From the NCBI GenBank assembly GCA_013812805.1, contig JACCSV010000338.1:1-13989 (forward strand): a stretch of 13,989 bases of DNA, read 5' to 3'. Position numbers and translations under genes: made by a program. This document shows, piece after piece, positions 1 through 6,159 of this stretch. Position 1 is the first letter of the stretch, and each line of letters begins with the position of its first letter. Under the pieces are notes generated by a model. The model had not been told where the DNA came from. It was given only the letters and a program-made list of their open reading frames with translations, and made no database searches. The DNA comes from Sphingomonas sp. (GTDB lineage: Bacteria > Pseudomonadota > Alphaproteobacteria > Sphingomonadales > Sphingomonadaceae).

Positions 1-431
1 GCGCCCTTCGGTTGGCGAAAATCAATGCTGCAGCCGCCGGCGTGGGGGTGGAAACATTGGTGTCGGACCGCATCCCAGACGGCGCCGACCTGGTTATCGC
101 CAACCCGCCTTACATGATCGACAGTGCCTCCCGCTCATACCGCGACGGCGGGGACCTGCTGGGCGGCGCGGTTGCGCTTGATTGGGCGAAGCAGGCGCTC
201 GCCAGCCTTGCTCCGGGCGGCGCAATGCTGCTGTACACGGGCGCGGCTTATGTCGAGGGCGAAGCTCCGCTCCTCGGGGAACTGACCAAGGTTTGCGCCA
301 GGGCCGGCGCATCGCTCGAGCTGACCGAGATCGACCCCGACGTGTTCGGCGAGGAGCTTGGACAGCCTCAGTACGAGCGCGTCGAACGGATCGCTGCGGT
401 CGGGGCCGTAATCAACACCGCGTCGGGCTGA
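1..431 (+). CDS. Class I SAM-dependent methyltransferase, 5'-truncated by window edge
   Basis: This is the C-terminal 142 residues of a methyltransferase, read in the frame beginning at base 3. The open frame runs to the left edge without a convincing start: the TTG at 12 lies inside the conserved-looking stretch ALRLAKINAA, so the gene begins outside the window. The clear signature is NPPYMID at fragment residues 34-40 (bases 102-122), motif IV of class I N-methyltransferases acting on DNA, rRNA or protein glutamine (the PrmC/HemK and RlmG type). It is followed by a hydrophobic strand LAPGGAMLLYTG typical of the Rossmann-like fold. The substrate cannot be told from this fragment, and the SAM-binding motif I is missing. 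It is convergent with eda, and the two 3' ends overlap by 20 nt. It is probably unrelated to the sugar operon. Confidence 0.8.
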   Translation, partial: ALRLAKINAAAAGVGVETLVSDRIPDGADLVIANPPYMIDSASRSYRDGGDLLGGAVALDWAKQALASLAPGGAMLLYTGAAYVEGEAPLLGELTKVCARAGASLELTEIDPDVFGEELGQPQYERVERIAAVGAVINTASG

Positions 432-1032
432 GCTCGGCGGCCTTTCGCGCTTGTTGGCCGATTTCGGCCAGGTCGGCTTTCCCCTGCTGCACGATCCAGC
501 TGCCGCCGACGCACAGCACCGCCTCGAGCGCCAGCCAGTCCGCCGCCGTTTCCGCCCGGATACCGCCGGTCGGGCAGAAGCGCACGGCGGGAAACGGACC
601 GGCTAACGCCTTGAGCGCGCCAATCCCGCCCGAGGTCTCGGCGGGGAAGAATTTGAAGCGGTCGAGCCCCAGCTCGAGCCCGCGCATGATGTCGCTGGCG
701 GTGGCAACGCCGGGTAGGAACGGCACCCCGCTGTCGCGTGCAGCGAGCGCGACTCGGTGTGACAACCCCGGCGAGACGACGAAGCGGCTGCCCGCGTCGA
801 TTGCCTGCGCCAGTTGCGCCTCGTCGAGAACGGTGCCGGCGCCGACGATGGCGCCCGGCACACGCGCCATCACCCGGATCGCGTCCAGCGCGCCGGCGGT
901 GCGAAGCGTCACCTCGATCACAGGTAGGCCGGCCGCGACCAATGTCTCGGCGAGCGCGGCGGGATCGAGCGCGCCGTCGAGCACCAGCACCGGGATCACG
1001 CCAGCGCGGCGCATGATGTCATCGATGGTCAT
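412..1032 (-). CDS. eda: 2-keto-3-deoxy-6-phosphogluconate (KDPG) aldolase
   Basis: This 206-residue cytoplasmic protein has the usual length of class I KDPG aldolases. It splits KDPG into pyruvate and glyceraldehyde-3-phosphate, the last step of the Entner-Doudoroff pathway. Visible motifs are IEVTLRT (39-45) with the general-base Glu40, GAGTVLD (64-70), SPGL (87-90), FKFFPAE (126-132) with Schiff-base Lys127, and the phosphate-binding CPTGGI (153-158). The ATG at 1032 is chosen because it sits in an ATGA overlap with the glk stop and has GGGAG five bases upstream. The open frame continues upstream to 1635, but that extension is low-complexity, Arg-rich sequence antisense to nothing and lying inside glk, so it is not coding. 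It is the last gene of the array and its 3' end overlaps the convergent methyltransferase. Confidence 0.96.
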   Translation of the reverse strand: MTIDDIMRRAGVIPVLVLDGALDPAALAETLVAAGLPVIEVTLRTAGALDAIRVMARVPGAIVGAGTVLDEAQLAQAIDAGSRFVVSPGLSHRVALAARDSGVPFLPGVATASDIMRGLELGLDRFKFFPAETSGGIGALKALAGPFPAVRFCPTGGIRAETAADWLALEAVLCVGGSWIVQQGKADLAEIGQQARKAAELSPTRC

Positions 1033-2000
1033 GGATGCTCCCGAGCGAACGCCGCGGCGGCGCCGATTAGCCCGGGCTCCGGATAGGTGATGAGCTTGAC
1101 CGGAATGTCGTCCATCCGCCGCTCGAAGCGGCCCTTGGCGATGAAGCGGTCGCGGAAGCCGGAACGCGGCAAATAGCCGGAAAGCCGCTGCCCGAGGCCG
1201 CCGCCAATGACCACGGCATTGGCGCCGTGGGCGAGCGCGAGATCGCCGGCGACGGCGCCGAAGCTGAGGCACAGGTGGTCGAGCGCCGCGGCCGCGAGGC
1301 TGTCGCTCCCTTCCAGCGCGGCCGCCCACAGCGCCTTGTCGTCGCGGATCGAGGCGGCGCGGTTCTCGATTGCCGCCAGCGCGTCGTAGATATTGACGAG
1401 GCCACGCCCCGATATCAGCCGCTCGACCGACACTCGCCGGAAGCTCTTGCGCAGCTGGGCGAGGATCCGGTCCTCGAGCGGGTCGAGCGGAGCGAAGTCG
1501 ACGTGGCCGCCTTCGGTCTCGATCACTTCGTAGCTGCCGTCCTCCTGCCGAAGCAGAGCAGCCACCCCCAAGCCGGTGCCGGGACCGACGATGGTGATGA
1601 CCCCCGCCTTGGGAAGCTCTCGCTCGGGTCCACACAAATGCGAATAGGCACTGTCATCGAGCGTCGCGACCGCATGGGCGACCGCACCGAAATCATTGAC
1701 GATGGTGAAGCGCTCGACTCCGAGCTTCTCGCTCATCAGCGCCGGCCGGATCACCCAGGGGTTGTTGGTCAGCTTGAGCAGCTCGCCACCGACCGGCCCG
1801 GCGAACGCCATTGCCAGCTCATCGGGCAGATCGACGCCGCTGCGCCGGCCGAACTCCTCCCACGCGGTCTGGAAACTTGCGTGCTCGCTGGTCTTGAGCG
1901 TGACCGGCTCGCTCAGCTTGGCCACCCGGCCTTCGGCAATGGTAGCGAAGGCGAAGCGCGCATGGGTGCCGCCGATGTCGGTGGTGACAATCTGCCTCAC
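1029..2000 (-). CDS. glk: Glucokinase, bacterial Glk family (PF02685)
   Basis: This 323-residue ATP-dependent kinase phosphorylates cytoplasmic glucose to glucose-6-phosphate, feeding Zwf. Motifs in order are the ATP-phosphate loop DIGGTHARFA (8-17), LTNNPWVI (77-84), VNDFGA (101-106) with catalytic Asp103, GPGTGLGV (139-146), the glucose-contacting ETEGGHVDF (161-169) and a second ATP-site Gly-rich strand VVIGGGLG (263-270). Length and motif order fit the hexokinase-like bacterial glucokinases rather than ROK kinases. The start is GTG at 2000, which overlaps the edd stop as GTGA and has GGAGG ten bases upstream; no better ATG lies before the DIGGTHARFA motif. It overlaps the eda start by 4 nt. 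A glucokinase makes sense here because the upstream hydrolases release free glucose. Confidence 0.96.
   Translation of the reverse strand: MRQIVTTDIGGTHARFAFATIAEGRVAKLSEPVTLKTSEHASFQTAWEEFGRRSGVDLPDELAMAFAGPVGGELLKLTNNPWVIRPALMSEKLGVERFTIVNDFGAVAHAVATLDDSAYSHLCGPERELPKAGVITIVGPGTGLGVAALLRQEDGSYEVIETEGGHVDFAPLDPLEDRILAQLRKSFRRVSVERLISGRGLVNIYDALAAIENRAASIRDDKALWAAALEGSDSLAAAALDHLCLSFGAVAGDLALAHGANAVVIGGGLGQRLSGYLPRSGFRDRFIAKGRFERRMDDIPVKLITYPEPGLIGAAAAFAREHP
1038..1042 (-). promoter_or_regulatory. Ribosome binding site for eda
   Basis: GGGAG is five bases upstream of ATG 1032, within the end of glk. It supports the 206-residue Eda and argues against the longer open frame. Confidence 0.65.
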
Positions 2001-3811
2001 GGCTGCTCAGCCTCCATCTCCGCGAGCAGCGCCGAAGCGCCCGCTTCGGCATCGTCGCTGTGCCGGCGCATCAGCCCGAACAGCTCGCGCCCGACGCCAA
2101 CCGGAGCTGGCGGCGGCGGCGGCGGCGAGCGTGCGGCGATGTCGACTTCGAGTACGTCGAGCGCGCCGGTGTGACCGCACAGCCGCACCACATCGCCATC
2201 TTGAAGACGCGCCAGCGGTCCATCCGGCAACGCTTCGGGCGACACGTGGATCGCGGCCGGCACCTTGCCGCTGGCGCCCGACATGCGCCCGTCGGTGATC
2301 AGCGCTACTCGGTGACCGCGATCCTGAAGCACGCCCAGCGTCGGAGTCAGCTTGTGAAGTTCGGGCATGCCGTTGGCGCGCGGGCCCTGGAAGCGGACCA
2401 CGACGATCACGTCGCGGCCAAGCTCGCCGGCCTTGAAAGCTTCGAGCACCGCCTGCTGATCGGAGAAGCAGCGCACCGGCGCCTCGATCGTCCAGCGGTC
2501 GGAATCGACTGAGCTGGTCTTGAAAATGGCGCGGCCAAGATTGCCTTTGACCAGCCGCATTCCGCCGTCGGCCAGGAACGGGTCGGTCGCGGGGCGGAGC
2601 ATGTCGCGATTGAGGCTCTCACCGGTCGGCGTCCAGCGGAGTTCCTTGTCCTCGAGCCCCGGGTTGGCGGTCCAGGCGGCAAGCGCGTCGGCGCCGGCGG
2701 TAACAGTGTCGGCGTGCAGCAGGCCTTGGTCGAGCAAGGTCGCGGTGACGAACGCCATGCCGCCGGCCTGGTGAAAGTCGTTCACGTCGCCGGCACCGTT
2801 GGGATAGACCCGAGCGATCAACGGCACCGCCGATGACAGCGCGTCGAAATCCTCCCAATTGACCAGGATGCCCGCCGCCCGTGCGATCGCGGGCAGATGG
2901 ATCGCGTGGTTGGTCGACCCGCCGGTGGCCAGCAGCCCGACCATCGCGTTAACGATCGATCGCTCGTCCACGACCTCCGCCAGCGGCCGAGTCCCTTGCG
3001 CGTGCAGCTCGGCGAGCCGGTGCACGGCGGCGCGGGTGAGTGCCTGGCGCAACGGATCCTGCGGATTGACGAAGGCGGCGTTGGGGATGTGCAGCCCCAT
3101 CAGCTCCATCATCATCTGGTTGGAATTGGCGGTGCCGTAGAAAGTGCAGGTGCCGGGGCTGTGATAGGACTTGGACTCGGCCTCGAGCAGCTCGTCGCGG
3201 CCGACCTTGCCTTCGGCGAACAGCTGGCGGACTCGCTGCTTCTCCCGGTTGGCAAGGCCCGACGGCATCGGCCCGCCGGGGACGAGCAGCATCGGCAGAT
3301 GGCCGAAACGAAGCGCGCCAATCAGCAGCCCGGGGACGATCTTGTCGCAAATGCCGAGCAAAGCCACCGCGTCGAACATGCCGTGACTAAGCGCGACGGC
3401 GGTGCCCATGGCGATTACGTCGCGGCTGAACAGCGACAGGTCCATTCCCGGCTGGCCCTGAGTGACGCCGTCGCACATTGCCGGCACGCCGCCAGCAACT
3501 TGAGCGGTGGCGCCCACCTCGCGGGCGTAAATCTTCATCTGCTCGGGAAAGCGGGCGTACGGCTGATGCGCCGACAGCATGTCATTATAAGCGGTGACGA
3601 TCCCGATATTGGGCCCACGCAGGGTGCGGATCGCCGGCTTGTCCTCCTCCGCGGCGGCAAAGCCGTGCGCGAAATTGCCGCACGACAGGCTCGGCCGGCT
3701 GATCCCCCGCTCCTTCTGCTCGCGCATCAGGTCGAGGTAGCGTTGCCGCCTCGGCCGCGAGCGCTCGACGATCCGCTCGGTGACGCTGGCAACAGTGGAA
3801 TTGAGGCTCAT
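1997..3811 (-). CDS. edd: 6-phosphogluconate dehydratase
   Basis: This 604-residue enzyme (E. coli Edd is 603) dehydrates 6-phosphogluconate to KDPG, the committed Entner-Doudoroff step. It belongs to the IlvD/Edd iron-sulfur dehydratases. Cluster-ligand cysteines are seen at Cys113 (AMCDGVTQGQPGM), Cys155 (GICDK) and Cys222 (GTCTFYGTANSN). ITDGRMSGASGK near residue 515 is the family's second signature. The open frame extends to 3859, but I take ATG 3811, because AAGGT lies eight bases upstream and it begins 1 nt after the zwf stop; the extra residues would only overlap zwf. One oddity is a run of six prolines (563-568) between the main fold and the C-terminal GVGRELF tail. The 3' end overlaps the glk start as GTGA. 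Confidence 0.96.
   Translation of the reverse strand: MSLNSTVASVTERIVERSRPRRQRYLDLMREQKERGISRPSLSCGNFAHGFAAAEEDKPAIRTLRGPNIGIVTAYNDMLSAHQPYARFPEQMKIYAREVGATAQVAGGVPAMCDGVTQGQPGMDLSLFSRDVIAMGTAVALSHGMFDAVALLGICDKIVPGLLIGALRFGHLPMLLVPGGPMPSGLANREKQRVRQLFAEGKVGRDELLEAESKSYHSPGTCTFYGTANSNQMMMELMGLHIPNAAFVNPQDPLRQALTRAAVHRLAELHAQGTRPLAEVVDERSIVNAMVGLLATGGSTNHAIHLPAIARAAGILVNWEDFDALSSAVPLIARVYPNGAGDVNDFHQAGGMAFVTATLLDQGLLHADTVTAGADALAAWTANPGLEDKELRWTPTGESLNRDMLRPATDPFLADGGMRLVKGNLGRAIFKTSSVDSDRWTIEAPVRCFSDQQAVLEAFKAGELGRDVIVVVRFQGPRANGMPELHKLTPTLGVLQDRGHRVALITDGRMSGASGKVPAAIHVSPEALPDGPLARLQDGDVVRLCGHTGALDVLEVDIAARSPPPPPPAPVGVGRELFGLMRRHSDDAEAGASALLAEMEAEQP
2011..2015 (-). promoter_or_regulatory. 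Ribosome binding site for the glk GTG start
   Basis: GGAGG is ten bases upstream of GTG 2000, within the last codons of edd. The spacing is somewhat long, but it supports the GTGA-coupled start. Confidence 0.5.
2108..2125 (-). repeat. Proline-codon run inside edd
   Basis: Six consecutive proline codons (five CCG, one CCA) form a short triplet repeat that reads as CGG units on the plus strand. It encodes residues 563-568 of Edd, flanked by Ser and Ala-Pro. It looks like a linker before the conserved C-terminal tail. Confidence 0.9.
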
Positions 3812-3812
3812 T

Positions 3813-5231
3813 TCAGGGCACCTTGAAAGCGTCGGCAGGCCCCCAGCTTCCGGCCGCATACGGAACCGGCGTCAGTCCGGCGTCGGCCCACCCGGCGCGG
3901 ATCTGATCGATCCACGCCCACTGCGCCTCGACCTCGTCACGCCTTACGAACAAGGTGGGGTCGCCTTCAATCAGGTCAAGCAGCAGCCGCTCATAGGCAA
4001 TTCGGCGGCGATATTCGGTGAAGGCATTGGCGAGGCCAAGGTCGAGTGGCAGTTCGCGAAGTCGCACGCCGTCGCGGTCGAGGCCAGGCGTCTTGGCCAT
4101 CATCAGCAGCCGGATCGTCTCCTCGGGCTGCAGGCCGATGATCAGTTTGTTCGGCTTGGCCGTCGCCCCGCGAGCGGCGAAGATCGAATGCGGAACCTCG
4201 CGGAACTGGATGAAGATTTCGGTGCCGCGCGCCTGCAGCCGCTTGCCGGTGCTGAGGTAGAACGGCACGCCGCTCCACCGCCAATTGTCGACATGCACCT
4301 TCAGCGCGACAAAGGTTTCCGTGTCGCTCTCGCGCCCGAGCTCGGCGGCGTAACCGGGCACGCTGTCCGCGTCGATCGTGCCCTCGACATATTGGCCGAT
4401 GACGCTGTCCGCGCCGGTCAGCGGCCGAAGCGAGCGCAGCACCTTGACCTTCTCGTCGCGCACCGCAGTCGCGTCGAACGCTGTCGGCGGCTCCATCGCC
4501 ACCAGCGCCAGCAACTGGAGCATGTGGTTCTGGACCATGTCGCGAAGCGCGCCGGCGCCGTCGTAATAGTCAAAGCGGCCCTCGACCCCGACGGTCTCCG
4601 AAACGCTGATCCGCACATGGTCGATGTGGGCGCTGTTCCACAGCGGCTCCAGCAGGGAGTTGGCAAAGCGCAGGGCCAGCAGGTTCTGAACCGTTTCCTT
4701 GCCGAGATAATGGTCGATGCGGAAGGTGCGCTCTTCGGGGAAGGCGGAGGCGACCGAATCGTTGATCTCGCGGCTGGAGGCGAGGTCGGAGCCGAGCGGC
4801 TTTTCCAGCGCCATGCGCACCGTCGGGCGGGCAAGCCCGGCCGCGGCGAGACCGTCGATGGTCGGCTTGAACAGCGACGGCGCGGTCGACAGGAATATGG
4901 CGACGCCCTGCGCAGGATCCCCGACTGCCTCGGCAAGCCGCCCGAAGGCGGCCGGGTCGGTGATGTCGAGCGGTACATACGACAGGCGCGCAAGGAGGCG
5001 CTCGGCGACTGCATTGTCGAAGGTCCCGGCCGGCAGGAACTGCTCGAGTGCTTGGCGCGCCTTGGCGCGGAACGACTCGTCGTCGAGCTCGGTGCGCGCC
5101 GTCCCGGTGATCCGCAGCGCCGCCGGGAGCAGGCCGTCAGCATCCAGGCCGTAAAGCGACGGCAGCAGCATCCGCCGCGACAAGTCGCCGGTCGCTCCGA
5201 ACAGCAGCAGGGTGCCCACCTTATCGGCCAC
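3813..5231 (-). CDS. zwf: Glucose-6-phosphate 1-dehydrogenase
   Basis: This 472-residue protein, slightly shorter than the usual ~490, oxidises glucose-6-phosphate to 6-phosphogluconolactone with NAD(P)+. The N-terminal dinucleotide fold has GATGDLSRR (12-20). EKPLGSDL (143-150) supplies a substrate-binding Lys144. RIDHYLGKE (171-179) is the family active-site signature with His174. His236 in RDMVQNHMLQLL matches the second catalytic histidine known from the Leuconostoc enzyme. GTG 5231 is preferred as the start: it overlaps the esterase stop by 11 nt and leaves enough residues before the nucleotide loop. An in-frame GTG four codons later (5219) cannot be excluded, and neither has a strong ribosome site. 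Edd starts 1 nt after its stop. Confidence 0.95.
   Translation of the reverse strand: MADKVGTLLLFGATGDLSRRMLLPSLYGLDADGLLPAALRITGTARTELDDESFRAKARQALEQFLPAGTFDNAVAERLLARLSYVPLDITDPAAFGRLAEAVGDPAQGVAIFLSTAPSLFKPTIDGLAAAGLARPTVRMALEKPLGSDLASSREINDSVASAFPEERTFRIDHYLGKETVQNLLALRFANSLLEPLWNSAHIDHVRISVSETVGVEGRFDYYDGAGALRDMVQNHMLQLLALVAMEPPTAFDATAVRDEKVKVLRSLRPLTGADSVIGQYVEGTIDADSVPGYAAELGRESDTETFVALKVHVDNWRWSGVPFYLSTGKRLQARGTEIFIQFREVPHSIFAARGATAKPNKLIIGLQPEETIRLLMMAKTPGLDRDGVRLRELPLDLGLANAFTEYRRRIAYERLLLDLIEGDPTLFVRRDEVEAQWAWIDQIRAGWADAGLTPVPYAAGSWGPADAFKVP
3820..3824 (-). promoter_or_regulatory. Ribosome binding site for edd
   Basis: AAGGT is eight bases upstream of ATG 3811, within the last codons of zwf. 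It decides in favour of 3811 over the longer open frame that begins at 3859. Confidence 0.65.
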
Positions 5232-6159
5232 GGCGACGCTTCACCGGCGGCAGCAGGAAGCGAAGCGGCTGGTCGAGGCGCGACGCCCAGCTGATCTCGT
5301 TATGCTTGTGGCCGGGAAAGTTGCGGCTGATCCAGTTCACGCCCGAACGATAGCCACGTCGCCTGACGATCGCATCGACGCCCTGCTGGTAGCGCGCATA
5401 ATGAGCGTCGAGCGTCTCGGTGCCGTGGTCGAAATAGAGCCTGTGCGTCGCCGGTGCAGGCAGCGCGGGCGCGAGGTAACGCTCGAAAGCCGAAGACACT
5501 GCGGTGAAATCCGCATCCGCCAGCGTCTCGCCTTGCACCGGAACCATCAATGGCCAGTGGGTCGAAACCATTCCGGCACCGCCGAACAAGTGGGGATATT
5601 CATTGACCGCGTATAGCGAGATCAGGCCGCCCATCGACGAGCCCATGATCGCGGTGTTCGCGCGGTCGCGATGCACCCGGAAGTCGCGGTCGATGCGCGG
5701 CTTGAGCTCGTTGACGATGAACTTGAGATAGCCGTCGGACAAAGGATCGGCGCCATAGAGCTTGCGCACCCGCTCAATATACTCGCCGGGCAGGTGCCGG
5801 AACGCCTTGGCCGGCACATAGTCGCGCAGCCGCTTGGGCGTGTTCCAGATGCCGACGACGATCGTCGGGCGAACCTCGCCACGTCGGATCAGCCGGTCGA
5901 GAGTCTCGTCCACCTTCCATTCCATTCCGCCATAACCCGTCGCGGTGTCGAACAGGTTCTGCCCGTCGTGCATGTACAGCACGGCGTGGCGGTTGCCGCC
6001 TTTACGGTAGCTGCTCGGCAGCCAAACGGTGACCCGACGCGGGTCGGCGTGACGGGATTCCACAACGCCCAGGTCGATGAGCTTGCCGGCGGTGACAGTG
6101 GCCACTGCGGGCGCCGCGGCAACCAGGCTTAGGAGCAGCAGCACCAGCCGGGGGATCAC
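5221..6159 (-). CDS. Secreted esterase-D-type alpha/beta hydrolase (PF00756 family)
   Basis: This is a 312-residue serine hydrolase of the esterase D/enterochelin-esterase-like fold. Residues 1-20 form a signal peptide (hydrophobic LVLLLLSLVAAAP, likely cut after AVA20), so it acts in the periplasm or outside. The nucleophile elbow is GSSMGG (173-178) with Ser175. His286 in GHKHNE followed by Trp is the expected catalytic histidine, with Asp244 or Asp251 as the likely acid. LYMHDGQNLFD (61-71) is the conserved strand and loop of this group. The substrate is unknown; close families include siderophore esterases, carbohydrate acetyl and feruloyl esterases, and S-formylglutathione hydrolases. 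It is not a 6-phosphogluconolactonase by sequence or location. The start is GTG 6159, in a GTGA overlap with the halogenase stop and with AAGGAA upstream. It sits between the halogenase and zwf. Confidence 0.88.
   Translation of the reverse strand: MIPRLVLLLLSLVAAAPAVATVTAGKLIDLGVVESRHADPRRVTVWLPSSYRKGGNRHAVLYMHDGQNLFDTATGYGGMEWKVDETLDRLIRRGEVRPTIVVGIWNTPKRLRDYVPAKAFRHLPGEYIERVRKLYGADPLSDGYLKFIVNELKPRIDRDFRVHRDRANTAIMGSSMGGLISLYAVNEYPHLFGGAGMVSTHWPLMVPVQGETLADADFTAVSSAFERYLAPALPAPATHRLYFDHGTETLDAHYARYQQGVDAIVRRRGYRSGVNWISRNFPGHKHNEISWASRLDQPLRFLLPPVKRRRGR

Noticed and set aside
12..431. Complete small methyltransferase starting at TTG 12
   Set aside because: The frame is open to the window edge with family-like sequence before the TTG, and the SAM-binding motif is absent, so it is a truncated gene.
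1033..1635. A 407-residue version of Eda extending into the glk gene
   Set aside because: The extra 201 residues are low-complexity and lie out of frame within glk; the ATG at 1032 has a ribosome site and an ATGA junction.
1227..3826. Long plus-strand open frames antisense to glk and edd (1227-2174, 2897-3826)
   Set aside because: Shadow frames with no recognisable protein family and no ribosome site tied to a neighbour.
3780..5294. Plus-strand open frame of 504 codons, antisense to zwf
   Set aside because: No domain seen; zwf on the other strand has all active-site signatures.
5221..6159. Esterase as the missing 6-phosphogluconolactonase
   Set aside because: It has a signal peptide and an esterase-D catalytic triad, and no pgl signature; substrate and enzyme would be in different compartments.
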